This document shows, one piece after another, positions 44,116-52,492 of a DNA stretch of 58,126 nt. The notes below the pieces were generated by a model. It was not told where the DNA came from. It did no database searches and was given only the letters and a program-made list of their open reading frames with translations. The DNA lies in the NCBI GenBank assembly GCA_017453205.1, contig JAFTKO010000013.1, positions 1 through 58,126 of the forward strand, read 5' to 3'. A program made the translations under genes and the position numbers. Position 1 is the stretch's first letter, and the number at the start of each line of letters is the position of its first letter. Origin of the DNA: Clostridia bacterium (GTDB lineage Bacteria; Bacillota; Clostridia; Oscillospirales; CAG-272).

Positions 44116-46629
44116 TTAAAACGCCGTTTGCTCGGTCCGATTGATAATATCGTCTTGGAGCGATTTGGAAAGCGTAGTAAACAGTGCACTGTAACCCGCA
44201 ACACGTACCACCAAGCTACGGTATTTATCGGGATTTTTTTGCGCGTCACGCAATGTCTCGCGGCTGACTACATTGAACTGCATATGACTGCCCTTCATTT
44301 CAAAATAGGTCTGTACCAACGCCACAAAGTTTTCCAGCCCCGATTCACCCGCAAGCGCACTGGGGTGGAACTTCATATTGAACAGTGTACCGTTGGAGGC
44401 AATTCCATGGTCGAGGCAAGAAACCGAGTTTGCGGCGCTTGTCGGACCATGAATGTCCATACCCGCGCTTGGCGAAACTCCGTCCGCCACGGGTGTCCCG
44501 GCTAATCTGCCATCGGGAGAGGCTCCTGTTTGTGCCCCCAAAGGAACATTTGCAGACACGGGATAAAGACCTGCTTGGAAAACACCGCCGCGGGGATTTT
44601 GGTACTGCAACAGCGGTCTGGTATACGTATAAGCGGCGTCACGCGCCATGGCATCGACCTCGGCAATGTCGTTCCCGTATTTGTCCTCGGCAAGGATCAT
44701 TTCACGGATCTCTTGATATCGAGGGTCACTGTAGCGTTCCTTAACGGTCTTGTAGATCTCGGCAATCACGTCCTCACCGACGTTGACTCCGTTTTTGGCA
44801 AGCTCCTTGACCACACCGACGGTCAGCATTTCGGCATCACTTGCGTTGATCTTACCGTAGTTTGCCGCAAGCGCGTCGCGAAGCTCGGTCAAGGTAATTT
44901 TCTTTTTCTCATAAACCAATTTTTGAATGGCGTACAGAGAGTCCGCCACATTGGCGATGCCGAAGCCTTGCGGTCCCGTAAAATTATAGACCGCACCGCC
45001 CTGCTCGGGAGTTTTCCCGCGTCCGATGCAATCCTCAACCATCGAGGAAAGATAAGGCAACGGGCACCGCTGTGCATGTGCCTCATCGATGGCATTGCAA
45101 GCATTGACCAGCAAGGAAATGGCATAATTCATTTGCGCACGGTAGGCGTTGTAAAACGCCTCAAAGGTGGTAAAGGTGCTCACATCCCCCGTTTGCGGTC
45201 CTACCTGCTCACCGTCCAGCTTGCCGTTGGAAAATACCATTTCCATGGGCTTGAGCATATTGAAAAATGCAGCATCGTGCCAGCCCCAGGTTTTGCCCGC
45301 CTTTTGCGGTTCAACACAACCGATAATGTTATAATCACGCGCATCCTCCAGCGTTACTCCGCGCGACATCAACGACGGGATGATGACCTCGTCGTTATAA
45401 TACGCGGGTAATCCCACCCCTGTGCGCGTCAGCTCGGCGGCACGGATCAAAAACTCATGCGGTGTACGGTTCCACACGCGTACCGAAAACGACGGCGCGG
45501 GAAGAAGAACATGCATGGTGGCATCGATACACATGAACGAAAGATCGTTGGTGGCATCCTCGCCGTTTTCGTCCTGTCCTCCGGCAATCAAATTTTGGAA
45601 GAGCGAATACCCCGCAAAGCCCTCGGCGGAAGCCGCGTCACGGCATTTGTTCAAATCGTTGAACTTGATCCAAATGCAATCTATCAGCTCCTGCGCAAAG
45701 TCGCGCGTAATATTGCCGCTTTCGATACCGGCTTTATAATAAGGATACATATATTGGTCAAAACGACCTGGAGAGATCGAATGTCCGCTCGATTCGATCT
45801 GCAAAATCATCTGCACAAACCAAAAGCTTTGGCAAGCCTCCCAAAAGCTGCGTGCTCCGTAGGCGGGAACGCGCTCACAGTTGGCGGCAACCGTCAACAG
45901 CTCTGCGCGGCGTGTTGCGTCTGATTCCTTTTGTGCCGTCTCGCGTGCCAGTGCCGCATAACGGTTTGCATATGTAATCACCGCCTCACAGCTCATTTCA
46001 ACAGCATCGAGAAGCGCGCTCTTGGTGCAATAGTCTGCGTCTCCAAGATTCATCTTCTTTCGCTCTTCACGCACTTCCTCAATGATGCCTCGATATCCGA
46101 TGCGCAACACCTTGTCGTACTGCACGGTAACATGTCCCACACCGTTGTAAAAATAGTTGCCCGGGGTAAAGACATTGTGCTGCATGGCAAGGCGCGCCTC
46201 GGGAGCGATCAGTGAGGTGGCAAGCTCACTTGTGGTCTTCCCTTTCCAATAGCGGTAGACCGTGCGGAGTGTCTCCTTGGTCTTGTCAGAAATATAAAAC
46301 GGATCCGCGGAACGTGTTGCCACCGTGTCGAACTCTGCCTCAAGCCATGCAAAAGAAAACTCGGGAAAGACTTGACAGCTCCGCGGAGACACGGTTGCCG
46401 AACCGACGATCAGCTCCTCGGGGCGAATGGTCACGGGCAAATGCTCCATGATATTCTTGAATGCTTTTGCACGTCGTAGGACCGGCGGTTCGCCCTCGGT
46501 CTCCAGATAGCTCTCGGTCAGAAGCACCGCACGGTCCGCCTCGATCTCGGGCATCTTGCGGAACAGCTCCTCTTTGAGGCGATCTATTCTTGCACTTTTG
46601 GCGCATTTTGCGCTGTTGTATTTCGGCAA
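44116..46629 (-). CDS. B12-independent diol (1,2-propanediol) dehydratase, glycyl-radical enzyme
   Basis: An 837-residue glycyl-radical dehydratase that turns 1,2-propanediol into propionaldehyde. The thiyl cysteine and Glu base are in NIIGCVEPQKAG; the radical glycine is Gly812 in RVAGYSALF, 25 residues from the end. GCVEPQ with the fucose aldolase nearby favours propanediol over choline or glycerol. The start is TTG with AAGGAAG at good distance, and the N-terminus fits homologues, so the longer ATG search is unnecessary. There is no long N-terminal encapsulation extension. First gene of the locus, with a consensus promoter. Confidence 0.93.
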   Translation of the reverse strand: MPKYNSAKCAKSARIDRLKEELFRKMPEIEADRAVLLTESYLETEGEPPVLRRAKAFKNIMEHLPVTIRPEELIVGSATVSPRSCQVFPEFSFAWLEAEFDTVATRSADPFYISDKTKETLRTVYRYWKGKTTSELATSLIAPEARLAMQHNVFTPGNYFYNGVGHVTVQYDKVLRIGYRGIIEEVREERKKMNLGDADYCTKSALLDAVEMSCEAVITYANRYAALARETAQKESDATRRAELLTVAANCERVPAYGARSFWEACQSFWFVQMILQIESSGHSISPGRFDQYMYPYYKAGIESGNITRDFAQELIDCIWIKFNDLNKCRDAASAEGFAGYSLFQNLIAGGQDENGEDATNDLSFMCIDATMHVLLPAPSFSVRVWNRTPHEFLIRAAELTRTGVGLPAYYNDEVIIPSLMSRGVTLEDARDYNIIGCVEPQKAGKTWGWHDAAFFNMLKPMEMVFSNGKLDGEQVGPQTGDVSTFTTFEAFYNAYRAQMNYAISLLVNACNAIDEAHAQRCPLPYLSSMVEDCIGRGKTPEQGGAVYNFTGPQGFGIANVADSLYAIQKLVYEKKKITLTELRDALAANYGKINASDAEMLTVGVVKELAKNGVNVGEDVIAEIYKTVKERYSDPRYQEIREMILAEDKYGNDIAEVDAMARDAAYTYTRPLLQYQNPRGGVFQAGLYPVSANVPLGAQTGASPDGRLAGTPVADGVSPSAGMDIHGPTSAANSVSCLDHGIASNGTLFNMKFHPSALAGESGLENFVALVQTYFEMKGSHMQFNVVSRETLRDAQKNPDKYRSLVVRVAGYSALFTTLSKSLQDDIINRTEQTAF

Positions 46630-46681
46630 AGATACTCACTTCCTTTTCGATATTGCCGCCGATATGCGGCTCCTATCTTGC

Positions 46682-46710
46682 ATTATACACCAAAAGTGTT
46701 GATTTGTCAA
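46682..46710 (-). promoter_or_regulatory. First promoter of the microcompartment locus, before the dehydratase
   Basis: On the minus strand TTGACA (46705-46710) and TATAAT (46682-46687) are 17 bases apart. TGTTG upstream and CAACA in the spacer bracket the -35 as an inverted repeat, a possible operator. Confidence 0.85.
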
Positions 46711-46791
46711 TAGAAACAACAAATTTATTTTGTATTTTCTTTGTTTTCTTCCGTTTCTTCCTTTGTTTTGTGTTGTTTTTAATATAAAAAG

Positions 46792-47238
46792 TTAAAAAAG
46801 TGAAATAATCCAATAAATGATGCCGTAAATACTCCCCGCCAAGGTGCCGTACAAAAGTACGGGACCAGCAACAGTAAAGATCTTGGCACCCACGCCGAGG
46901 ATCAACCCCTCTGCGTGGCTGTCGATGGCGGGAGAAACCACCGAGTTAGCAAAACCCGTAATCGGCACCAAGGTTCCCGCACCCGCGACCTTGGCAATAC
47001 GGTCAAACCAACCAAGCCCTGTCAGCACAACAGCAATCAAGATCAAAGTAACAGAGGTCAGTGTAGCGGCATCCTCGTCATTTAGATGGCAGAGGTGAAG
47101 GTAAATATCGCGCAAGCCCTGCGCCAAAGTGCAAATCAGACCGCCAAACAAAAAGGCTCGGAGGCAGTTTTTTCCGATGGGTGAATGCGGCGCATGCGCG
47201 TCGGCAAAACGTTTGTAGGTTTCTTTTTGCATGTTCAT
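46792..47238 (-). CDS. spoVAC: Stage V sporulation protein AC
   Basis: A 148-residue membrane protein of the SpoVAC/AE family, part of the channel that moves dipicolinic acid into and out of the spore. Four hydrophobic segments are visible; the conserved loop is GAGTLVPITGFANSVVSPAIDSHAEGLILGVGAKIF. SpoVAD and SpoVAE genes are not next to it. AGGGGTG precedes the ATG. It shows the organism belongs to a sporulating lineage, though not that it sporulates. Confidence 0.93.
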   Translation of the reverse strand: MNMQKETYKRFADAHAPHSPIGKNCLRAFLFGGLICTLAQGLRDIYLHLCHLNDEDAATLTSVTLILIAVVLTGLGWFDRIAKVAGAGTLVPITGFANSVVSPAIDSHAEGLILGVGAKIFTVAGPVLLYGTLAGSIYGIIYWIISLF

Positions 47239-47428
47239 AGCGGAACACCCCTTTTTTAATACTTATCAACAGTTTTTCACGTTTTTTTAATTTTATTCCA
47301 CTTTACCGTATTGCGTTTTTAGATTTATATGGATCACACGGAACCGACAAAACAGGAATCAACAGAAAAAACAGATGACGGTTCTTTGTGTAATGATTGA
47401 CTTTTTTCGCAAAAAATAAATGAAACTG

Positions 47429-47457
47429 TTGACTTTACCAAGATTTTGGTATATACT
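47429..47457 (+). promoter_or_regulatory. Promoter with palindrome in the spacer, before the 94-residue protein
   Basis: TTGACT (47429-47434) and TATACT (47452-47457) are 17 bases apart. The spacer holds a perfect TACCAA-GATT-TTGGTA palindrome (47436-47451), a likely repressor site. Confidence 0.72.
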
Positions 47458-47493
47458 AATGTCAGAAGTTCACGAAAAAGGAGGAATGATACC

Positions 47494-47778
47494 GTGACAT
47501 GGGATGAATTTTGCGGCAAAGTCAAAACCACTGTAGGAAAAGCAGCAGACAAGATCAACCAAACAACCGATCTTGCAACGTTGCAAGTCAAGCTGAACAT
47601 GGCTGATCACAAGTTGGAGGAAGCCTATGCCGAGCTTGGGAAGGTTGCTTACAAACACTTTTCCGAACCGGAAAGCAGTGCCGAGCTGGTCGCCGCCGCG
47701 ATGACGGGGGTGGAAGAAGCACAAAAAGCGATTGACGACCTCAAGGCCGAGATCGAAAAGGTAAAGACCGAATGCTAA
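47494..47778 (+). CDS. Small helical coiled-coil protein of unknown function
   Basis: A 94-residue hydrophilic protein starting at GTG with a perfect AAGGAGG nine or so bases upstream. The N-terminal part (WDEFCGKVKTTVGKAADKIN) and the rest (VKLNMADHKLEEAYAELGKVAYKHF, AQKAIDDLKAEIEKVKTEC) are helical with heptad patterns; the last residue is Cys. It resembles short clostridial proteins that often carry a zinc ribbon, which is lacking here. It is transcribed alone from a promoter with an internal palindrome. Function unknown. Confidence 0.8.
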   Translation: MTWDEFCGKVKTTVGKAADKINQTTDLATLQVKLNMADHKLEEAYAELGKVAYKHFSEPESSAELVAAAMTGVEEAQKAIDDLKAEIEKVKTEC

Positions 47779-47783
47779 CATAA

Positions 47784-47825
47784 AAAATGCCCGAGGAAAT
47801 CAATCATTCCCTCGAGCATTTTTTT
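47784..47825. terminator. Bidirectional terminator
   Basis: AAATGC-CCGAGGAA and its near complement TTCCCTCG-AGCATTT form the stem, flanked by A and T runs, between two convergent genes. Confidence 0.82.
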
Positions 47826-47982
47826 ATTTGTCCTCTTTCTTCTTTTTGGGAGAAGCGAGGTAATTGAGAAGAACAGTCACACCCGCGATCACGCCGATTA
47901 CAACGAAGATCCCCAGCATGCCAAATCCCATATACTTCAAATTTTCGACAAAAGCCATCGGCTCAAATTGAATATCACCCAT
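47824..47982 (-). CDS. Small membrane protein, oxaloacetate decarboxylase gamma-like (OadG)
   Basis: A 52-residue protein, MGDIQFEPMAFVENLKYMGF..., with one hydrophobic helix (about 17-40) and a basic tail (SPKKKKEDK). It starts 18 bases after the oadB-like gene with a GGAGAA site. Small one-helix gamma subunits accompany the beta subunits of sodium-pumping decarboxylases, which supports the assignment although sequence conservation in OadG is low. The usual proline/biotin-contacting C-terminal domain is absent. Confidence 0.75.
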   Translation of the reverse strand: MGDIQFEPMAFVENLKYMGFGMLGIFVVIGVIAGVTVLLNYLASPKKKKEDK

Positions 47983-48000
47983 CACAAATTTCTCCTTTTC

Positions 48001-49116
48001 TTAAGCAAAGAATCCAAGGATCAAACCGCCCGCGATGACCGATGCGATCTGTCCCGAAACATTGACACCCATGGAGTGCATGAGGAGGAAGTTTTGCGGA
48101 TCCTCCTTGAGTCCCATCTTGTGTACGATACGTCCCGCCATCGGGAATGCGGAAATACCCGCGGCACCGATCATGGGGTTGACCTTCTTTTTCATAAAGA
48201 GGTTGAGGAACTTTGCAATCAGCACACCGCCCGCGGTATCGAAGATAAACGCAAACAAACCGAGCGCCAAAATCACAATTGTTTGAAGAGACAGGAATTT
48301 TTCCGCCTGCATCTGCGTTGCAACGGTGATACCAAGGAAGATGGTAACGAGGTTTGCAAGCACCTTTTGCGCAGTCTCGGAAAGAGAGTTGAGCACACCG
48401 CACTCACGAATGAGGTTACCGAACATCAAAAATCCAACCAAAGCAATTGACTCGGGAGCGACCAGTCCCGCAATGACGGTGATCACGATCGGGAACAAAA
48501 TTCGGGTCGTCTTCGATACGGATTTCGGCTCGTAAGGCATACGGATCATACGTTCCTTCTGGGTAGTAAGAAGCTTGATTACAGGAGGTTGAATGATCGG
48601 AACCAGTGCCATGTAGGAGTATGCCGCCACCATGATCGCACCGACATATTCAGACTTAAGCTGGTTTGCCACAACAATTGCGGTAGGACCGTCTGCCGCA
48701 CCGATGATAGCAATAGATGCAGCATCATTGATATTCGGGAAAAAGATGGACGCCAAGCAAAGGGTAAAGAAGATACCGAACTGTGCCGCCGCGCCGAAGA
48801 TCATCAGCTTGGGGTTGGAAAGCAGAGGACCGAAATCGATCATCGCTCCGATACCGATAAACAGGATCAGCGGGAAGAGTTCGTTGGCGATACCTGCGTT
48901 ATACAGTGTCGTCAGAGGTCCCTCGGCACCGATAGCGCCCGAAAACGGCAGGTTGACAAGGATCGCGCCAAAGCCCATGGGCAACAGCAGTGTGGGTTCC
49001 ATGTCCTTTTTGATGGCAAGATAGATCAGAATACCTCCGATGATCCACATAACGATCATCTTCCAATCCTCGGTTACCAATTGAACAATACTTTTGTACA
49101 AAAATTCGAGATTCAT
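48001..49116 (-). CDS. oadB: Sodium ion-translocating decarboxylase beta subunit
   Basis: A 371-residue membrane protein with about ten helices. Conserved: LLLPMGFGAILVNLPFSGA, IGAADGPTAIVVANQL (with the Asp that binds Na+), NPMIGAAGISAFPMAGR and MHSMGVNVSGQIASVIAGG. It couples decarboxylation of a carboxybiotin to Na+ export. Alpha and biotin-carrier subunits are not in the window, so the substrate (oxaloacetate, methylmalonyl-CoA or glutaconyl-CoA) is open. Methylmalonyl-CoA would connect to propionate metabolism. ATG 49116 preferred over an upstream TTG. Confidence 0.93.
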   Translation of the reverse strand: MNLEFLYKSIVQLVTEDWKMIVMWIIGGILIYLAIKKDMEPTLLLPMGFGAILVNLPFSGAIGAEGPLTTLYNAGIANELFPLILFIGIGAMIDFGPLLSNPKLMIFGAAAQFGIFFTLCLASIFFPNINDAASIAIIGAADGPTAIVVANQLKSEYVGAIMVAAYSYMALVPIIQPPVIKLLTTQKERMIRMPYEPKSVSKTTRILFPIVITVIAGLVAPESIALVGFLMFGNLIRECGVLNSLSETAQKVLANLVTIFLGITVATQMQAEKFLSLQTIVILALGLFAFIFDTAGGVLIAKFLNLFMKKKVNPMIGAAGISAFPMAGRIVHKMGLKEDPQNFLLMHSMGVNVSGQIASVIAGGLILGFFA

Positions 49117-49148
49117 TTTCAAAATGCCTTTCCTTAAAAATTAAACAG

Positions 49149-50528
49149 TCAGTCTTCCGACGTGTTTTCCGAGTCTTTTTCGGCGCCGCCATCTTCCCCA
49201 TCGGTTTCCACCGTCTCGTTTTTGATGACCTCGGTCAACTCAATTCGCTTTTCGGCAATCGAGAGCACCTTGACCGATAGATTTTGATAAGTAAATTCGG
49301 GCGTTTCGCCGTCCTGCGGGATGTATGCGAGGTTTGCAATCACAAAACCGCCAAAGGTATCATAGGTATCATCCTCGCCGCGCAACGGCACGCCGATGAC
49401 CTCCGTAGCGTCCTCAATGGGAGTGGAGCCGGCAATCTGCCAAACATTCTCCCCAATCTCAATGATCTCCGGAGTCTCCAGCTCGTCTGTCTCGTCATAA
49501 ATATTACCGACAATCTTTTCCAAAAGGTCCTCCATAGTCACAAGGCCCGCCGTCTGCCCGTATTCATCCACCACGATCGCCATGTGCATCTTGTTTCCTC
49601 TCATATCTTGAAACAGGATGTTTGCTGGGAGCGTGTCGGGAACGAACTTCGGCTTTTGCATCAGATCGGTCAGCTTGCAATCGGGAGTTTCATAGACCGC
49701 AAACAAAAACTCACGCGCCAGCACAATCCCCTTGATATCGTCGGTGTCCTCGCCGCAAACTGGAAATCGCGAAAATCCGCTTTCCAACATCACTTTGATG
49801 ACCTCGTCGGGCGTATCGGTCTCATGCAGGACCGTCATGTCCGAGCGTCGCGTCATAATCTCAGATACTGCGGTGTTGTCAAACTCAAACACGTTTTCAA
49901 TCATTTCCTTGGTATCGTTATCGATCTCCCCCTGCTCTTCCACAGCATCCACAAGATCAAGGATATCCTCCTCGGAAACATCCTCGCTTGTCTCGTTGGG
50001 ATTGATACCGAACAGACGAAGCAAACCGTTGGTGCTTGCGGAAAGCAACCAAACAATGGGGCGCAAGGCCTTGGAAAGCCCAAGAATCACGCCGCAAACT
50101 CTGCGTGCCAAGCCATCGGGATTGCGCATGGCAATCCGCTTGGGTACCAGCTCGCCGAGAACCAGAGTAAAGAACGAAAGAATGATGGTAATGAGAATGA
50201 CCGAGACCGTATCCAATACACCCAGCGGTATGAACGTAATCTTACAGGTGTTTACCAACCAACCGACAAGAATGTCTGAAAAGCTGTCTGCCGCGAATGC
50301 AGAGCCCAAAAAGCCTGCCAAGGTAATGCCCACTTGAATGGTGGACAAAAATCCGGTCGGCTCCTCGACCATACGCAACATCTTTTTTGCCTTTGCGTCG
50401 CCGGACTCCACCTGACGTCGCAATTTTACTTCGTTGAGCGAGATCACCGCAATCTCCGACGCGGCGAAAAATGCATTGATGGCAATGAGTACAAGTTGAA
50501 CCACTATCTGCCATATGACAGTATTCAT
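49149..50528 (-). CDS. CNNM/CorC-type transporter (hemolysin family, CBS domains)
   Basis: A 459-residue protein. The DUF21/CNNM membrane domain covers about 1-190 (AFFAASEIAVISLNEVKLR, GITLAGFLGSAFAADSFS, LGELVPKRIAMRNP). A CBS pair covers about 205-335 (IMTRRSDMTVL, GIVLAREFL, VVDEYGQTAGLVTMEDLLEKIVG) and a CorC_HlyC domain about 350-430. Homologues move Mg2+, sometimes outward. The operon continues into oadB and oadG. A likely short leader peptide and hairpins precede it, pointing to regulated expression. Confidence 0.93.
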   Translation of the reverse strand: MNTVIWQIVVQLVLIAINAFFAASEIAVISLNEVKLRRQVESGDAKAKKMLRMVEEPTGFLSTIQVGITLAGFLGSAFAADSFSDILVGWLVNTCKITFIPLGVLDTVSVILITIILSFFTLVLGELVPKRIAMRNPDGLARRVCGVILGLSKALRPIVWLLSASTNGLLRLFGINPNETSEDVSEEDILDLVDAVEEQGEIDNDTKEMIENVFEFDNTAVSEIMTRRSDMTVLHETDTPDEVIKVMLESGFSRFPVCGEDTDDIKGIVLAREFLFAVYETPDCKLTDLMQKPKFVPDTLPANILFQDMRGNKMHMAIVVDEYGQTAGLVTMEDLLEKIVGNIYDETDELETPEIIEIGENVWQIAGSTPIEDATEVIGVPLRGEDDTYDTFGGFVIANLAYIPQDGETPEFTYQNLSVKVLSIAEKRIELTEVIKNETVETDGEDGGAEKDSENTSED

Positions 50529-50570
50529 AATAATTAAAAATTCTCCTTTTCCGATTTTTCAGATTTTAGA

Positions 50571-50606
50571 TTGACACAAAAACAAGACTTGATACGCTTG
50601 TGTCAA
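50571..50606 (-). promoter_or_regulatory. Leader hairpin upstream of the CNNM gene
   Basis: TTGACACAA (50571-50579) and TTGTGTCAA (50598-50606) form a perfect nine-base stem. On the minus strand GCTTG-ACA-CAAGC overlaps the first arm and would form an alternative hairpin, so the two structures exclude each other. It lies between the leader peptide and the CNNM ribosome site. Confidence 0.6.
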
Positions 50607-50629
50607 GCGCAAACAAGCCGCCAAAGTCT

Positions 50630-50698
50630 CTATCCGATCATCGGTTCCGGGGGCGTGGTTCGGTCGCCGTCCGCAGAATCTGTACCTTCCGGTATCAT
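50630..50698 (-). CDS. Putative 22-residue leader peptide (acidic, Pro-rich) of the CNNM operon
   Basis: A short frame starts with MIPEGTDSADGDR and continues TTPPEPMIG before a TAG stop. It has AAAGGAG upstream in a setting nearly the same as that of the CNNM gene itself. It lies about 80 bases after a TATAAT (50785-50790, with TAGATT 17 bases further) and about 100 bases before the CNNM ATG. Acidic and proline-rich nascent chains destabilise ribosomes when Mg2+ is low, the principle of the MgtL leader in Salmonella. A regulatory role for a Mg2+-type transporter is inferred, not shown. Confidence 0.55.
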   Translation of the reverse strand: MIPEGTDSADGDRTTPPEPMIG

Positions 50699-50784
50699 AA
50701 AAAAATAAATTCTCCTTTCTTCAAAGATCAAAATTTTCCGCCGATTTCCGCCAAAGCGGGAGCAACGGATTTTCTAACACCATC

Positions 50785-50813
50785 ATTATACCGCAAATCG
50801 CGCTCAAAATCTA
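50785..50813 (-). promoter_or_regulatory. Promoter of the leader peptide-CNNM-oadB-oadG operon
   Basis: On the minus strand TAGATT (50808-50813) and TATAAT (50785-50790) are 17 bases apart. Together with the leader it occupies most of the gene-free stretch 50529-50947; the remainder is AT-rich upstream sequence of the DUF1538 gene with a TATAAT near 50887. Confidence 0.6.
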
Positions 50814-50947
50814 TATATAAATTGTTAACAAAGATGAATTTTTAAAATTTTTCAAAAAAAATAATGATTTTTTTCAAGTTGTATGCTATAATAAAATAAA
50901 ATAGGTACGAAACCGCACGAAAAAAACCTTAGGAAAGGAAAGAAATC

Positions 50948-52486
50948 TTGGAAAACTTCTTTAAACAAAAATTCAGCGAATCCATCAAATCCATCTTACC
51001 CATTGCCGCGATCGTATTGCTGCTTGGTATTACGATCGCTCCCATGAGTACAAGTACGTTCCTACTCTTTCTGCTTGGTGTTCTCTGTTTGATTGCGGGG
51101 CTTGCGGTCTTTACCATGGGTGCGGAATTGTCCATGCAACAGTTGGGTAACAAAATCGGCTCCTGCCTGGCAAAATCAAAACACATTTGGATCATTGCAT
51201 TTATCAGCTTTATCATTGGTATTTTGGTCACGGTCTCGGAGCCCGATCTGCAGATCCTTGCCGAGCAGGTCTCCGGTGTGCCGAACATGATACTGATCTT
51301 GACGGTCTCGCTCGGCGTCGGTATCTTTCTTGCCATCGCGTTGATGCGCATCGTGTTCCGTATCAATCTTTCGCTTTTATTGATGATCTTTTACATATTG
51401 GCGTTTGCGATGTGTTGCTTTATCCCCTCCGACTTTTGGTCGGTGGCATTTGACTCGGGCGGAGTAACCACGGGACCGATGACAGTTCCCTTTATCATGG
51501 CGATCGGTGCCGGTGTCGCGGGAGCACGTTCGAGAGACGGTGAGCACGACGATTCCTTCGGTCTTGTGGCGCTTTGCAGTATCGGTCCGATCCTTGCGGT
51601 GCTCATTCTCGGCATTTGCTTCGGCCTCGAGGGCGGCGAATACACGATGAGTGCGATCTCCGAGGTCGAAAATACACGCGCAGGAATGTCACTCTATTTG
51701 CACAGCTTTGCCGAGCATGCAAAGGATGTTGCCGTGGCATTGCTCCCCACCATCTTATTTGCCCTGCTCTTTCAGCTCATCACGCGCTCGTTCAGCACCA
51801 AACAGTTGGTCCGTATCGGCGTGGGTATCGTTTACACGTTTTTCGGCTTGGTTATCTTTTTGACCGGTGCGAACGAAGGCTTTAAGCCTGCGGGCATTTC
51901 GCTGGGTACGACCTTGGCAAGCATTGGGAACGGCTATGTGCTGATCCCCGTTTGTATGCTGGTCGGTTACTTTATCGTCAATGCCGAGCCCGCGGTCTAT
52001 GTGCTCAATAAACAGGTCGAGCAGATCACCGCAGGCGCTATTTCGGCATCCACCATGCGTTTGGCGCTCTCGATCGGTGTTTCGGCGGCGCTCGGACTTT
52101 CCATGCTCCGTATCCTCACAGGAATCTCCATTCTTTGGATCCTCATTCCCGGTTATGTCATCGCATTGGGACTCTCCTTCTTCGTTCCCAAATTCTTTAC
52201 GGGTATCGCCTTTGACTCTGGTGGTGTTGCCAGCGGTGTCATGATGAGCGCGTTCGTCCTTCCTCTTGCCATCGGTGCTTGCTCGACGTTGGGCGGTAAC
52301 ATTATGACACAGGCGTTTGGATGCGTGGCGTTCGTTGCACTGACGCCGATCATTTCCATTCAGATCTGCGGTCTGATCTACAGTCTCAAAGCCAAGCATG
52401 CAATCCGCCGCTTTACCACCGAGACTGAGGTATTCTTCGATTACAGTGACTCGTTCCAAAAAACGGTCAAACCGACAAGGAGGTAA
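50948..52486 (+). CDS. DUF1538 integral membrane protein
   Basis: A 512-residue polytopic protein with about 12-14 hydrophobic segments. It consists of two repeats of DUF1538, each with the same signature: FDSGGVTTGPMTVPFIMA near 165-185 and FDSGGVASGVMMSAFVLP near 420-440. The conserved Asp, Ser and Gly residues inside membrane helices suggest an ion or metabolite transporter. Start is TTG with AGGAAAG upstream. It forms an operon with a tandem P-II protein that probably controls it, as GlnK controls AmtB. Confidence 0.85.
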   Translation: MENFFKQKFSESIKSILPIAAIVLLLGITIAPMSTSTFLLFLLGVLCLIAGLAVFTMGAELSMQQLGNKIGSCLAKSKHIWIIAFISFIIGILVTVSEPDLQILAEQVSGVPNMILILTVSLGVGIFLAIALMRIVFRINLSLLLMIFYILAFAMCCFIPSDFWSVAFDSGGVTTGPMTVPFIMAIGAGVAGARSRDGEHDDSFGLVALCSIGPILAVLILGICFGLEGGEYTMSAISEVENTRAGMSLYLHSFAEHAKDVAVALLPTILFALLFQLITRSFSTKQLVRIGVGIVYTFFGLVIFLTGANEGFKPAGISLGTTLASIGNGYVLIPVCMLVGYFIVNAEPAVYVLNKQVEQITAGAISASTMRLALSIGVSAALGLSMLRILTGISILWILIPGYVIALGLSFFVPKFFTGIAFDSGGVASGVMMSAFVLPLAIGACSTLGGNIMTQAFGCVAFVALTPIISIQICGLIYSLKAKHAIRRFTTETEVFFDYSDSFQKTVKPTRR

Positions 52487-52492
52487 AATTTT

